Source: Mesorhizobium sp. M1B.F.Ca.ET.045.04.1.1 (lineage in GTDB: Bacteria > Pseudomonadota > Alphaproteobacteria > Rhizobiales > Rhizobiaceae). From it: 64,000 nucleotides of DNA. The DNA lies in contig NZ_CP034448.1 in NCBI RefSeq assembly GCF_003952465.1, positions 4,689,001-4,753,000 on the forward strand, in the 5' to 3' direction. Under the pieces are notes generated by a model, which was given only the letters and a program-made list of their open reading frames with translations, did no database searches and was not told the DNA's origin. Positions 43,258-52,816 of the stretch are shown here, piece after piece (position 1 is the first letter of the stretch; each line of letters opens with the position of its first letter). Both the position numbers and the translations under genes were made by a program.

Positions 43258-43655
43258 CGACCATGGACGATGTGAGCACCAATGCAGAGACCGCTCCGGA
43301 AACCGCCGGCAACGGCATCGTCTCGGCCTCGGCGATCCCGGCCGACGAGTTGGCTCGGCTGACCGACGACATCGTCTCGGCGCTGAAGACGGTCTACGAC
43401 CCCGAAATTCCGGCCGACATCTATGAGCTCGGCCTCGTCTACAGGATCGACATCGAAGACGACCGCACGGTAAAGATCGACATGACGCTGACTGCGCCGG
43501 GCTGCCCGGTTGCCGGCGAAATGCCGGGATGGGTCGAGAACGCCGTTGGCGCCGTCGAAGGCGTTTCCGGCGTGGAGGTCAGCATGGTGTTCGACCCGCC
43601 GTGGACGCCCGACCGCATGTCGGAAGAGGCGCAGGTCGCGGTCGGGTGGTATTGA
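43254..43655 (+). CDS. sufT: SUF system protein SufT (DUF59/MIP18 family)
   Basis: 133 residues. An acidic N-terminal extension of about 35 residues precedes the DUF59 domain with DPEIPADIYELGLVYRIDI and TLTAPGCPVAGEMPGW, where the conserved Cys is present. This family helps maturation of Fe-S proteins. It is coupled to sufS by a 4-base overlap. Confidence 0.92.
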   Translation: MTTMDDVSTNAETAPETAGNGIVSASAIPADELARLTDDIVSALKTVYDPEIPADIYELGLVYRIDIEDDRTVKIDMTLTAPGCPVAGEMPGWVENAVGAVEGVSGVEVSMVFDPPWTPDRMSEEAQVAVGWY

Positions 43656-43743
43656 GGTTGACTTGTACCCTAGGTCAAACTTTACCATCTTAAGGGCAGA
43701 CTCATTCCGCGGGCCTTGAACCCGCGCGAACGTGGAGAATGAC

Positions 43744-44124
43744 ATGGGACGCTTCGCCGTCATAACGATGACCGACAAGGCTGCGGATCGCGTGCGCGAG
43801 ATCGTTGCCACGCGCGCGAATGCGAACGGCATTCGCCTCGGCATCCGGAAGGGCGGCTGCGCCGGCATGGAATATACGATCGACCTGGTGTCCGAGCCGA
43901 ACCCCAAGGACGACCACGTCGAGCGCGACGGCGCACATGTCTATGTCGCGCCGGAGGCGGCGCTCTTCCTGCTCGGCACCGAGATGGACTTCGAGCAGAC
44001 GACGTTGCGCACCGGCTTCACCTTCAGGAACCCGAACCAGAGCTCGGCCTGCGGTTGCGGCGAATCGGTCGAACTGAAGCCGGCCGACCTCAAGGCGCTT
44101 GCCGAGGCGCGCGCTTCGGCCTGA
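43744..44124 (+). CDS. sufA: Fe-S carrier SufA (HesB/IscA family)
   Basis: 126 residues from the ATG at 43744, chosen over an in-frame GTG at 43732 because GGAG lies 6 bases before it. The three cluster-binding Cys residues are present: one in KGGCAGMEY and two in SSACGCGES. It transfers clusters from SufBCD to targets. It is the last suf gene. Confidence 0.95.
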   Translation: MGRFAVITMTDKAADRVREIVATRANANGIRLGIRKGGCAGMEYTIDLVSEPNPKDDHVERDGAHVYVAPEAALFLLGTEMDFEQTTLRTGFTFRNPNQSSACGCGESVELKPADLKALAEARASA

Positions 44125-44157
44125 TTTTCCTTCGCCCCGTTTACGGGGAGAAGAAGG

Positions 44158-44655
44158 CTAGTCCACCCACATCCCAGTCCGCTTGTGCCAGTCGGCGATC
44201 GATTCCTCGGGATAGACCTCGAACACCTTGTCCTTCTTGCCGATCACCGGCTCGACCCAGTTCGCCTTGTATTTCAGCATCAGATGCACCTTTTCCGGCG
44301 GCTTAGGCAGATCGCTGTCGATCGCCGAAGCGAAGGGATGCACGAGGTCCGGCCAGGTCGGGTCGTAGAGCCAGAGTGCCGCACCGCACTTACGGCAGAA
44401 ATTGCGCTCGCCGGTCGAGACCTCGCAATGCGGATGCTCATCATCCTCGATCTCGGCGCGGTAGACGCCGAGATTGCGCTTGCCCTTGATGCTCATCGTC
44501 TCGTAGTCGGCGCCGAGATTGATCGCAAAACCGCCGCCGCCCTGCTGCTTGCGGCAGATCGAGCAGTAGCAGAGCATGAACGGCACCGGCGTGTGGCTTT
44601 GCACTTCGAAGCCGACAGCGCCGCAGCGGCAGGAGCCTTTGAGCAGGACAGGCAT
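44158..44655 (-). CDS. GFA-family (CENP-V/Mss4 fold) zinc protein
   Basis: 165 residues from the ATG at 44655. The zinc ligands are seen as SCRCGAV, CYCSIC and NFCRKCGAALW, the pattern of glutathione-dependent formaldehyde-activating (GFA) proteins. Enzymatic function is proven for few members. It converges on sufA, with a 33-base gap, and is alone on its strand. Confidence 0.88.
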   Translation of the reverse strand: MPVLLKGSCRCGAVGFEVQSHTPVPFMLCYCSICRKQQGGGGFAINLGADYETMSIKGKRNLGVYRAEIEDDEHPHCEVSTGERNFCRKCGAALWLYDPTWPDLVHPFASAIDSDLPKPPEKVHLMLKYKANWVEPVIGKKDKVFEVYPEESIADWHKRTGMWVD

Positions 44656-44744
44656 GGCGGGAACTCCGTTTCCAGGTCTCAACCTGTCAGCATGCTTTTG
44701 GTTGCGGCGATGACAAGGCCCATGCCGGATGAGATGATTGCGAT

Positions 44745-45068
44745 ATGGACAATGACCGCCTTGAAGAACTGTTCGACAGCCTCGGGCTAATCAGCATCCG
44801 AAAGCTGTTCGGCGGCAAGGGCATCTATTGCGACGGCGTCATCGTCGCGGTCGTCGTTCGCGGCGAGCTGATGCTCAAGGCCGACGAAGAGAGCGTTCCG
44901 CATTTCGAGGCCGCCGGCTGCAGCCAGTGGACCTATACGGGCACACGTCACGGCAAGGAGGTGGCGATGCCCTATTGGAGCGTGCCGGACAGCGCGTTTG
45001 ATGATCCCGACGAAATGGCCGTCTGGGCGCGGCGCGCCTATGAGGCGGGGCGAAGAGCGGGGAAGTGA
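44745..45068 (+). CDS. TfoX/Sxy N-terminal domain protein
   Basis: 107 residues with the TfoX N-domain pattern ISIRKLFGGKGIYCDGVIVA and PYWSVPDSAFDD. Free-standing TfoX domains occur widely in alphaproteobacteria; their role is unknown, and competence regulation is not implied. Divergent from the GFA gene. Confidence 0.85.
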   Translation: MDNDRLEELFDSLGLISIRKLFGGKGIYCDGVIVAVVVRGELMLKADEESVPHFEAAGCSQWTYTGTRHGKEVAMPYWSVPDSAFDDPDEMAVWARRAYEAGRRAGK

Positions 45069-45110
45069 CGTTTGGGTTGAGGCGACTTTTGGAAACGTCG
45101 AGTTCCCGCC

Positions 45111-45267
45111 CACCCCTCTCTGTCCTGCCGGACATCTCCCCCGCAAGCGGGGAGATCAGCAACGTCGCTGAAGGCGCTCTTCCTGCACCGGTGGCAATTG
45201 GCGAAAGCCGCGGCGACGTCAATCTCCCCCCTTGCGGGGGAGATGGCCGGCAGGCCAGAGGGGGGTG
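45111..45267. repeat. Long interrupted inverted repeat between TfoX-like gene and psuG
   Basis: CACCCCTCTCTGTCCTGCCGG at the left end matches, imperfectly, CCGGCAGGCCAGAGGGGGGTG at the right, and internal arms ATCTCCCCC/GGGGGAGAT face each other. It has the same design as the elements at 33043 and 41867. Confidence 0.65.
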
Positions 45268-45326
45268 TGAAGGAACGAGGCTATCGTGGTTGGCTGGACT
45301 TGCTCAACGCTTGAACTCGATAACCT

Positions 45327-46244
45327 CTACAGCGCCTTCGCGATCTCCGCCGCCAGCCGCGCATTGTTCTCTACCAGCGCGATGTTGGTCTTGAGGCTGC
45401 GGCCGCCGGTGAGTTCCAGGATCTTTGACAGCAGGAACGGCGTCACCGCCTTACCGGTGACATTCTGCGCCTCGGCTGCTTGCTGCGCGGCGTGGATGTA
45501 GCCGTCCATCTCGGCGGCCGGAATCTCGTCATTCCGCGGCACCGGATTGGCGACCAGAATGCCGCCGCTCAGGCCCAGCGCCTGCCGCGTCCGGTAGAAA
45601 TGCGCGATGTCCTGAGGCGCATGCAGCGTCAGCGGCGCGCGGAACGGCGACTGCCGGGACCAGAAGGCCGGCATGGTCTCGCAAGCATGGCCGATGACCG
45701 GCACGCCGCGCGTTTCCAGCACTTCCAGCGTCTTTTCGATGTCGAGGATCGCCTTGGCGCCGGCCGAGACGACGATCACCGGCGTGCGCGCCAGCTCGTC
45801 AAGATCGGCCGAGATATCGAAACTCTTTTCGGCGCCCTTGTGGACGCCGCCGATGCCGCCGGTGGCGAACACCTTTATGCCCGCCATGTGCGCGGCGATC
45901 ATGGTCGCGGCAACGGTGGTGCCGCCGGTCCGCTTTTGGGCGACGGCAAAGCCGATATCGGCGCGCGACAGCTTCATGGCGTCGCCGGTCATGGCGAGCG
46001 ATTCGCGCTCGCCGTCGGACAGCCCGATCTTGATGCGGCCGTCGACCACTGCGATCGTCGCCGGTACCACCCCGCCATCGATGATGATCTGCTCGACCTT
46101 CGCCGCCATCGCGCCATTGTCGGGATAGGGCATGCCGTGGGTGATGATGGTGCTTTCCAGCGCCACCACCGGCCGCCCGGCGGCGAGCGCCTCCGCCACC
46201 GGCGGATGGATGTCGATGAAGGGGTGAGCGGTTTCGGGTGTCAT
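45327..46244 (-). CDS. psuG: Pseudouridine-5'-phosphate glycosidase
   Basis: 305 residues from the ATG at 46244. Family hallmarks ALESTIITHGMPYPDN, KRTGGTTVAATMIAAH and ATGGIGGVHKGAE are intact, with metal-binding Asp and active-site Lys residues expected there. It cleaves pseudouridine 5'-phosphate to ribose 5-phosphate and uracil. It follows the PfkB kinase gene by 52 bases; together they form the pseudouridine degradation pathway. Confidence 0.95.
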   Translation of the reverse strand: MTPETAHPFIDIHPPVAEALAAGRPVVALESTIITHGMPYPDNGAMAAKVEQIIIDGGVVPATIAVVDGRIKIGLSDGERESLAMTGDAMKLSRADIGFAVAQKRTGGTTVAATMIAAHMAGIKVFATGGIGGVHKGAEKSFDISADLDELARTPVIVVSAGAKAILDIEKTLEVLETRGVPVIGHACETMPAFWSRQSPFRAPLTLHAPQDIAHFYRTRQALGLSGGILVANPVPRNDEIPAAEMDGYIHAAQQAAEAQNVTGKAVTPFLLSKILELTGGRSLKTNIALVENNARLAAEIAKAL

Positions 46245-46296
46245 GGTTGTCTCCGATCCGGAGCATGCTCCGGCAAGCTGATCTGGCGTGCCGGTC

Positions 46297-47235
46297 CTAT
46301 GCCACTTCCCGCGCATCCGGCACAAGGGCAAGCGCCTGCGCGAAACTGGCGGCCGTGAAGGACGGCACCGCCTCGGCGCTCTCGATGGCGAGCATCGCCG
46401 CGGCAACACCTTCGCGCAGTGCTGCCCGCAGGGGCAGGCCGCGCAGCAGCGCGGCAACCGTGGCACCTGTCAGCGCATCGCCGGCTCCGGTGACGTCGGC
46501 GACCCGTCGCGGTGGTGGAGGGTCGATGGCGAAGACGCCGGATTGGTCGAAGCCCAGCACCGCAGCGCTGCCGGCCGTGACCACGCCGGCGCGCAATCCC
46601 ACCCGTCTCAACTCATTGACAAGATCCTGGCCGGACAGGTCGGCGCCGGCAAGCGCTGCCGCCTCGCGGCGATTCATGAACAGCAGCGAGAGATCGTCGA
46701 GCAGCGACGCCAGCCGCACGACCTTGGCCGGCGAGATGGCGATGGCGAAGATGGGCTTCTCGCCAGCCTGCGCCACGAGGCGCTCGAGCGCCGCCGTCGG
46801 CAGGTTTGCGTCGCAAAGGATCACGTCCGTCTCGGCGATCGCCTCGCGCACCTTGGCGCGGCGGATCTGCTTGGGGAAGGCGAGGTCGTAGAGGCCCATA
46901 TCGGCAAAGCCGACAATCAGCTCGCCCTCGCTGTCGATCAGTGCCGTGTAGCTTGGCGTCGTGCGGTCGAGGAACACCACAGAAAGGTCGTCAATGCCGG
47001 CCCCAGCGATCGCCGATGCGACCGTTTCGGCCGCCGCGTCGCCGCCGCGCACGGAAAGCAGCGAGGCCGACACGCCGCGCTTCACCACGCTGCGCAGCGC
47101 GTTGAAGACGCCGCCGCCGACCTCCTCGCGCATGACGCCGGGATTGGAGGCGGCGGGCACATAGGCGCCCGATACCTGGCCGCGCCTATCGATATGGGCG
47201 CCACCCAGCGCCAGAATTTTCGGGGATGTCGGCAT
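46297..47235 (-). CDS. psuK: PfkB-family kinase, probable pseudouridine kinase
   Basis: 312 residues from the ATG at 47235. N-terminal ALGGAHIDRRGQ (the ALGGxxxD variant typical of PsuK), NPGVMREEVGGGVFNALRS, and the C-terminal anion hole DVTGAGDALTG with the catalytic Asp. It phosphorylates pseudouridine to feed PsuG. The upstream frame extends further, but this start matches family length. The ribosome binding site is weak. Confidence 0.9.
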   Translation of the reverse strand: MPTSPKILALGGAHIDRRGQVSGAYVPAASNPGVMREEVGGGVFNALRSVVKRGVSASLLSVRGGDAAAETVASAIAGAGIDDLSVVFLDRTTPSYTALIDSEGELIVGFADMGLYDLAFPKQIRRAKVREAIAETDVILCDANLPTAALERLVAQAGEKPIFAIAISPAKVVRLASLLDDLSLLFMNRREAAALAGADLSGQDLVNELRRVGLRAGVVTAGSAAVLGFDQSGVFAIDPPPPRRVADVTGAGDALTGATVAALLRGLPLRAALREGVAAAMLAIESAEAVPSFTAASFAQALALVPDAREVA

Positions 47236-47442
47236 GCGGGAGAGGTGACCTTCGTTGATTGTTCGCGTGCGCACACTAGGTTTCCCCGCATCGCCCCGCA
47301 ATCGGGTCGCGATTCGGGCCGGCTGGAAATCGAAGTCTCTTTGGGCCAGCGGTGTTGGCGCGCACCAGTTCTAGTGAGACAAAAATAGAACAAATCCGGA
47401 TATCGATTATTTTTCAGTTATTTGCTGCCTCTTGCCAAATGA

Positions 47443-47457
47443 GAACAAAAAAGGTAC
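47443..47457. promoter_or_regulatory. Possible SOS (LexA) box upstream of recA
   Basis: GAAC-N7-GTAC lies 59 bases before the recA start. The alphaproteobacterial LexA site is GAAC-N7-GAAC (GTTC-N7-GTTC on the other strand), so one position differs. A second imperfect half-site (AGAC-N7-GAAC) is near 47377-47391. Confidence 0.45.
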
Positions 47458-47515
47458 AAAATGGCAAGGATTACGGATTGTCCGGCCTTCATTGACGACC
47501 AAGGGGTGATGTATC

Positions 47516-48613
<1,098 letters not shown>

Positions 48614-48619
48614 GGCCAG

Positions 48620-48661
48620 GCAATTCCGGGGGAGTGCGCAGCGGTTTCCGTCCGGAATTGC
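48620..48661. repeat. Palindromic repeat, related to the one at 5235
   Basis: GCAATTCCGG and CCGGAATTGC are exact 10-base inverted ends around gtgcgcagcggtttcc. The ends and the core CGGTTTTCC/CGGTTTCC are shared with 5235-5277, in opposite orientation. It directly follows recA. Confidence 0.65.
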
Positions 48662-48755
48662 GCAAAGGCAATTAGTCGGCTTGGCCGGAGTTTGGCCACA
48701 ATCCTATTATATCTGTATATGCTTATGTAATCGCGTTCTTGAGTATTGCGTCCCG

Positions 48756-48780
48756 AACCGCCGGCCTTGTGCCGGCGGTT
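48756..48780 (+). terminator. Hairpin, possible recA terminator or alaS leader element
   Basis: AACCGCCGGC and GCCGGCGGTT form a perfect 10-bp stem with loop CTTGT, followed by TGCGTTT. The T content after the stem is low, so termination would be weak. Confidence 0.5.
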
Positions 48781-48904
48781 TGCGTTTCGGGGGCGGTACA
48801 CATGCACGGACAGCTCGTGAATTGGCCCAATTCCGTGTTTCTGGACAGGGTCAAGAGCTACGGCTAAAAGGCCACCTATCGTCTGAAACACGAAAGCCCA
48901 TTTG

Positions 48905-48923
48905 CCGCCGGCCAAGCCGGCGG
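48905..48923 (+). promoter_or_regulatory. Leader hairpin just before alaS
   Basis: CCGCCGGC-CAA-GCCGGCGG is a perfect 8-bp stem with a 3-base loop, 22 bases before the alaS start. Its arms are the same sequences as those of the hairpin at 48756-48780, so each arm could pair with either partner. Confidence 0.5.
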
Positions 48924-48945
48924 TTCTCGCGAAAAGGCAGTACTC

Positions 48946-51615
48946 ATGAGTGGCGTGAACGACATCCGGTCGACATACCTCGACTACTTCCGCAAGGAGG
49001 GTCACGAGATCGTCGCCTCCAGCCCGCTGGTGCCGCGCAACGATCCGACGCTGATGTTCACCAACGCCGGCATGGTGCAGTTCAAGAACGTCTTCACCGG
49101 CCTGGAGAAGCGTGCCTATTCGCGCGCCGCGACCGCGCAGAAGAGCGTGCGCGCCGGCGGCAAGCACAACGATCTCGACAATGTCGGCTACACCGCGCGC
49201 CATCTCACCTTCTTCGAGATGCTCGGCAATTTCTCGTTCGGCGACTACTTCAAGGAGCGCGCGATCGAGCTTGCCTGGAACCTGATCACCAAGGAATTCG
49301 GCCTGCCGAAGGACAAGCTCCTGGTCACCGTCTATCACACCGATGACGAGGCGGCCGGCTACTGGAAAAAGATCGCCGGCTTCTCCGACGATCGCATCAT
49401 CCGCATCCCGACCTCGGACAATTTCTGGGCGATGGGCGACACCGGCCCATGCGGGCCGTGCTCGGAGATCTTCATCGACCGCGGCGAGCACATCTGGGGC
49501 GGCCCGCCCGGCAGCCCGGAAGAGGATGGCGATCGGTTCCTCGAATTTTGGAACCTGGTGTTCATGCAGTATGAGCAGGTGACGAAGGATGAGCGTATCG
49601 ATCTGCCGCGCCCGTCGATCGACACCGGCATGGGCCTGGAGCGCATGGCATCCATCCTGCAGGGGGTTGAAAGTGTCTTCGAGACCGACCTGTTCAAGCA
49701 TCTGATCGATGCGGCATGCTCGGCGCTCGGGCACGGTCACAACCAGGAGAACGTCGGATCCTTCCGCGTGATCGCGGATCATCTGCGCTCGACCTCCTTC
49801 CTGGTGGCCGACGGCGTGCTGCCGTCCAACGAAGGCCGCGGCTATGTGCTTCGCCGCATCATGCGCCGCGCCATGCGCCACGCGCAGTTGTTGGGTGCCA
49901 AGGAACCGCTGATGTGGCAGCTGGTTCCGGCGCTGGTGCGCGAGATGGGCCAGGCCTATCCCGAGCTCGTGCGCGGCGAGGCGCTGATCACCGAGACGCT
50001 CAAGCTCGAGGAGACTCGCTTCCGCAAGACGCTGGTGCGCGGTCTCGGCCTGCTCGCGGATGCGACGGAGACGCTCCACGCCGGCGACATGCTGGATGGC
50101 GAGACGGCTTTCAAGCTCTACGATACCTACGGCTTCCCACTCGACCTGACGCAGGACGCGCTGCGCCAGCGCAACATTTCGGTCGATCTGGCCGGCTTCA
50201 CCAATGCGATGGAGCGGCAGAAGGCGGAGGCGCGCGCGCATTGGGCGGGTTCCGGCGAGGCAGCGACCGAGACGGTCTGGTTCCCTATCCGCGAGAAGGT
50301 GGGCGCGACCGATTTCCTCGGCTACGAGACGGAGGAGGCGGAAGGCCTGGTCCAGGCGCTGGTCAAGGACGGCAAGACCGTCGACAGCGCCGGCCAGGGC
50401 GATGCCGTTGCCGTGGTCGTCAACCAGACGCCGTTCTATGGCGAATCCGGCGGCCAGATGGGCGACACCGGGGTGATCTCCGGCGACGGCTTCTCGGTCG
50501 AAGTTTCCGACACGCAGAAGAAGGCCGATGGCCTCTTCGTGCACATCGGCAAGGTGGCGAGCGGCACGGTCAAGACGGGTGCGTCTGTCGAGCTGAAGGT
50601 CGATCATGCTCGGCGCTCGAAGCTGCGCGCCAACCATTCCGCGACGCATCTCATCCACGAGGCGCTGCGCGAGGTGCTGGGCACCCATGTCGCGCAGAAG
50701 GGCTCGCTGGTCGCGCCCGACCGGCTGCGCTTCGACATTTCGCACAATAAGCCGATCTCGCCGGAAGAGCTCGAGGATGTCGAGCGCATGGCCAACGAGA
50801 TCGTCGTGCAGAACAGCCCGGTGACGACGCGCCTGATGTCGGTCGACGATGCGATCGCCGAAGGCGCCATGGCGCTGTTCGGCGAGAAATACGGCGACGA
50901 GGTGCGCGTGGTTTCGATGGGCACGGGCCTGCATGGCGCCAGGGCCAACCGGCCTTACTCGGTCGAGCTCTGCGGCGGCACGCATGTCCGGTCGACCGGC
51001 GATATCGGCCTGGTGCGCATCCTGTCGGACAGCGCGGTGGCGGCCGGCGTGCGCCGCATCGAGGCGCTGACCGGCGAGGCCGCGCGCAGGCATCTCGACG
51101 AGCAGGACAAGCGGCTGAAGGCCGCAGCGGCGACCTTGAAGATCTCGCCGGCCGACGTGCCGGCTCGCGTCGAGGTGCTGCTCGATGAGCGCAAGAAGCT
51201 CGAAAAGGAGCTCTCCGAAGCGCGCAAGAAGCTGGCGCTTGGCGCCGGCACGGCCGTGTCCGATGCTCCGCCGACCAACGAGACCGTTGCCGGTGTCGGC
51301 TTCCTCGGCAAGGCGGTCAGCGGCGTCGCGCCGAAGGACCTGAAGCCTCTCGCCGATGCCGGCAAGAAGACGCTTGGCTCAGGCGTTGTCGTCTTCGTCG
51401 GCGCCGGCGAGGACAACAAGGCGAGCGTGGTGGTCGCCGTCACCGAGGACCTGACCAACCGCTTCAGCGCCATCGATCTGGTGCGCGTCGCCTCAGCGGC
51501 GCTCGGCGGGCAGGGCGGCGGCGGGCGTCCCGACATGGCCCAGGCCGGCGGCCCCGATGCCTCCAGGGCCAATGACGCGATCGCGGCGGTAAGGGCGGCG
51601 CTGGAGGCTGCTTAG
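48946..51615 (+). CDS. alaS: Alanyl-tRNA synthetase
   Basis: 889 residues, full length. Catalytic class II core at the N-terminus (PRNDPTLMFTNAGMVQFKNV), editing domain with HSATHLIHEAL and CGGTH zinc ligands (about residues 566-682), and a C-terminal oligomerisation domain with coiled coil and Gly-rich end (GGQGGGGRPDMAQAGG). It charges tRNA-Ala and clears Ser/Gly mischarging. Convergent with the coq7-like gene, with a gap of 9 bases. Confidence 0.98.
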   Translation: MSGVNDIRSTYLDYFRKEGHEIVASSPLVPRNDPTLMFTNAGMVQFKNVFTGLEKRAYSRAATAQKSVRAGGKHNDLDNVGYTARHLTFFEMLGNFSFGDYFKERAIELAWNLITKEFGLPKDKLLVTVYHTDDEAAGYWKKIAGFSDDRIIRIPTSDNFWAMGDTGPCGPCSEIFIDRGEHIWGGPPGSPEEDGDRFLEFWNLVFMQYEQVTKDERIDLPRPSIDTGMGLERMASILQGVESVFETDLFKHLIDAACSALGHGHNQENVGSFRVIADHLRSTSFLVADGVLPSNEGRGYVLRRIMRRAMRHAQLLGAKEPLMWQLVPALVREMGQAYPELVRGEALITETLKLEETRFRKTLVRGLGLLADATETLHAGDMLDGETAFKLYDTYGFPLDLTQDALRQRNISVDLAGFTNAMERQKAEARAHWAGSGEAATETVWFPIREKVGATDFLGYETEEAEGLVQALVKDGKTVDSAGQGDAVAVVVNQTPFYGESGGQMGDTGVISGDGFSVEVSDTQKKADGLFVHIGKVASGTVKTGASVELKVDHARRSKLRANHSATHLIHEALREVLGTHVAQKGSLVAPDRLRFDISHNKPISPEELEDVERMANEIVVQNSPVTTRLMSVDDAIAEGAMALFGEKYGDEVRVVSMGTGLHGARANRPYSVELCGGTHVRSTGDIGLVRILSDSAVAAGVRRIEALTGEAARRHLDEQDKRLKAAAATLKISPADVPARVEVLLDERKKLEKELSEARKKLALGAGTAVSDAPPTNETVAGVGFLGKAVSGVAPKDLKPLADAGKKTLGSGVVVFVGAGEDNKASVVVAVTEDLTNRFSAIDLVRVASAALGGQGGGGRPDMAQAGGPDASRANDAIAAVRAALEAA

Positions 51616-51624
51616 TCCGGGGCG

Positions 51625-52206
51625 TCAGGAAAGCTTTGCCGCTTTCAGGGCACGCGCCATTCTGACGGAGTCGCCCCAGGTGGACAGCCAGATGAGGCAA
51701 TCCGTGGCGACGGCGATCATCACGCGCAGGAGTTGCAGCAGCGGGCCTGGCGCTCGCAGCTGCTCCTCGGCGTGATGGAGATGGGCCAGCTCTTCCTCGC
51801 GGATCGACAGGATGATGGCATGCAGCCCGGGGTCGCGCTCGGCTAGATAGTGGAACTGGTCGTCGAGATGGCGGTGCACTGTCGCTTCGACGGCGGCGGT
51901 GCATGCCCAAATGCCTTGCGGGCCGAGCAGAGCGGTGAGAGAGCCCAATAACCAGCCACCCCAGCTCCAGAATTGCATCACGCGACATGGGCGCGAATTT
52001 CGCGCCGGCATGGCGGCACGGAAGGCGGCGCAATGTTGGCGCTCATGTCCAAGCATCTCCGACAAAGACGGCACGCAATCGGGCGAGAAGCGCCGGGCGA
52101 CGAGGATTTGCGCCGAATAGATCCTGATTGCTCCAAATTCGCCGGCGTGGTTGACCCGGACTATCCTGGCCACGGTCAGCGCCTCGCGGCGGGATAGCTC
52201 ACCCAT
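51625..52206 (-). CDS. coq7: COQ7-type demethoxyubiquinone hydroxylase
   Basis: 193 residues from the ATG at 52206, which overlaps the GST stop by 8 bases. The di-iron ligands of the ferritin-like fold are visible: NHAGEFGAI, EMLGHERQH, EATVHRHLDDQ and EEELAHLHHAEE. It hydroxylates demethoxyubiquinone in the last steps of ubiquinone synthesis, at the inner membrane. Last gene of the icd cluster. Confidence 0.92.
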   Translation of the reverse strand: MGELSRREALTVARIVRVNHAGEFGAIRIYSAQILVARRFSPDCVPSLSEMLGHERQHCAAFRAAMPARNSRPCRVMQFWSWGGWLLGSLTALLGPQGIWACTAAVEATVHRHLDDQFHYLAERDPGLHAIILSIREEELAHLHHAEEQLRAPGPLLQLLRVMIAVATDCLIWLSTWGDSVRMARALKAAKLS

Positions 52207-52813
52207 TGGAGAAGCTTGTCCGCACGACGATACGATCACACCAGTCCTGCAAGACGGGGAAGCGGGCAAGAAGCTTCCGCCCTTCCTCGACCTTGAGGAA
52301 ATAGCCGATGATCGATGCCGCGTGCAGATCGGCCAGCGTCAGCTGGTCGCCGAGCAGCCATGGTCCTTCTGCTTTCAGCGAGGCCAGAACCTTGAGCACT
52401 GTCTCCGCCTGCTTGAGGGCGCCTGCGATCAGTTTTTCGTCCGGCGCCGCCTTCTCCAGCCGTTCCACGGCGACGTCCCACACCATGGCTCGATAGGCGT
52501 AGGCGTCGAGCAAGCCGATGATCTGATTCATCCGCGCCCGGAGGCGCCGATCATCTGGCTGCAGGGCCGGGCCATCGAAGGCCTCGTCGACATAACGCGC
52601 GATCGCGCCGGTCTCGAAGAGACGAAAACCGTCATGCTCGAAGGCCGGGATGCGGCCGAACGGGTGATGTTCGAGATACCAGGCCGGAATGCCTTCGGCC
52701 GCGAAGATGTCCAGGGGGACAAGCTCGTAGTCGACGCCCTTTTCAGCCAGCGCCATGCGCGCGATGCGCACGTAGACGCTGTAATCGGCGCCGTAGAGGA
52801 TCGGCTTGGTCAT
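52199..52813 (-). CDS. Glutathione S-transferase family protein
   Basis: 204 residues. Thioredoxin-like N-domain (KPILYGADYSVYVRIARMAL, then the cis-Pro in GRIPAFEHDG and the glutathione-binding LFETGAIARY) and an all-helical C-domain (LTLADLHAASIIGYF). Substrate not inferable. It lies 3 bases after the GNAT-like gene and overlaps coq7. Confidence 0.92.
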   Translation of the reverse strand: MTKPILYGADYSVYVRIARMALAEKGVDYELVPLDIFAAEGIPAWYLEHHPFGRIPAFEHDGFRLFETGAIARYVDEAFDGPALQPDDRRLRARMNQIIGLLDAYAYRAMVWDVAVERLEKAAPDEKLIAGALKQAETVLKVLASLKAEGPWLLGDQLTLADLHAASIIGYFLKVEEGRKLLARFPVLQDWCDRIVVRTSFSNG

Positions 52814-52816
52814 TTG

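Larger units (their letters stand above)
48614..48945. other. recA-alaS intergenic region with repeat and two related hairpins
   Basis: 332 bases without a supported gene. It contains a palindromic repeat (48620-48661), a 10-bp hairpin (48756-48780) and an 8-bp hairpin (48905-48923) with the same stem sequence. A TATATCTGTATATGC-like AT stretch near 48707-48725 may be part of the alaS promoter. The alaS start is preceded by GCGAAAAGGCAG. Confidence 0.5.

Noticed and set aside
44127..44160. Terminator of sufA within CCCCGTTTACGGGG
   Set aside because: The stem is only CCCCGT/ACGGGG with a 2-base loop and no T-run. It looks like a half copy of the inverted-repeat family, so it was not listed as a feature.
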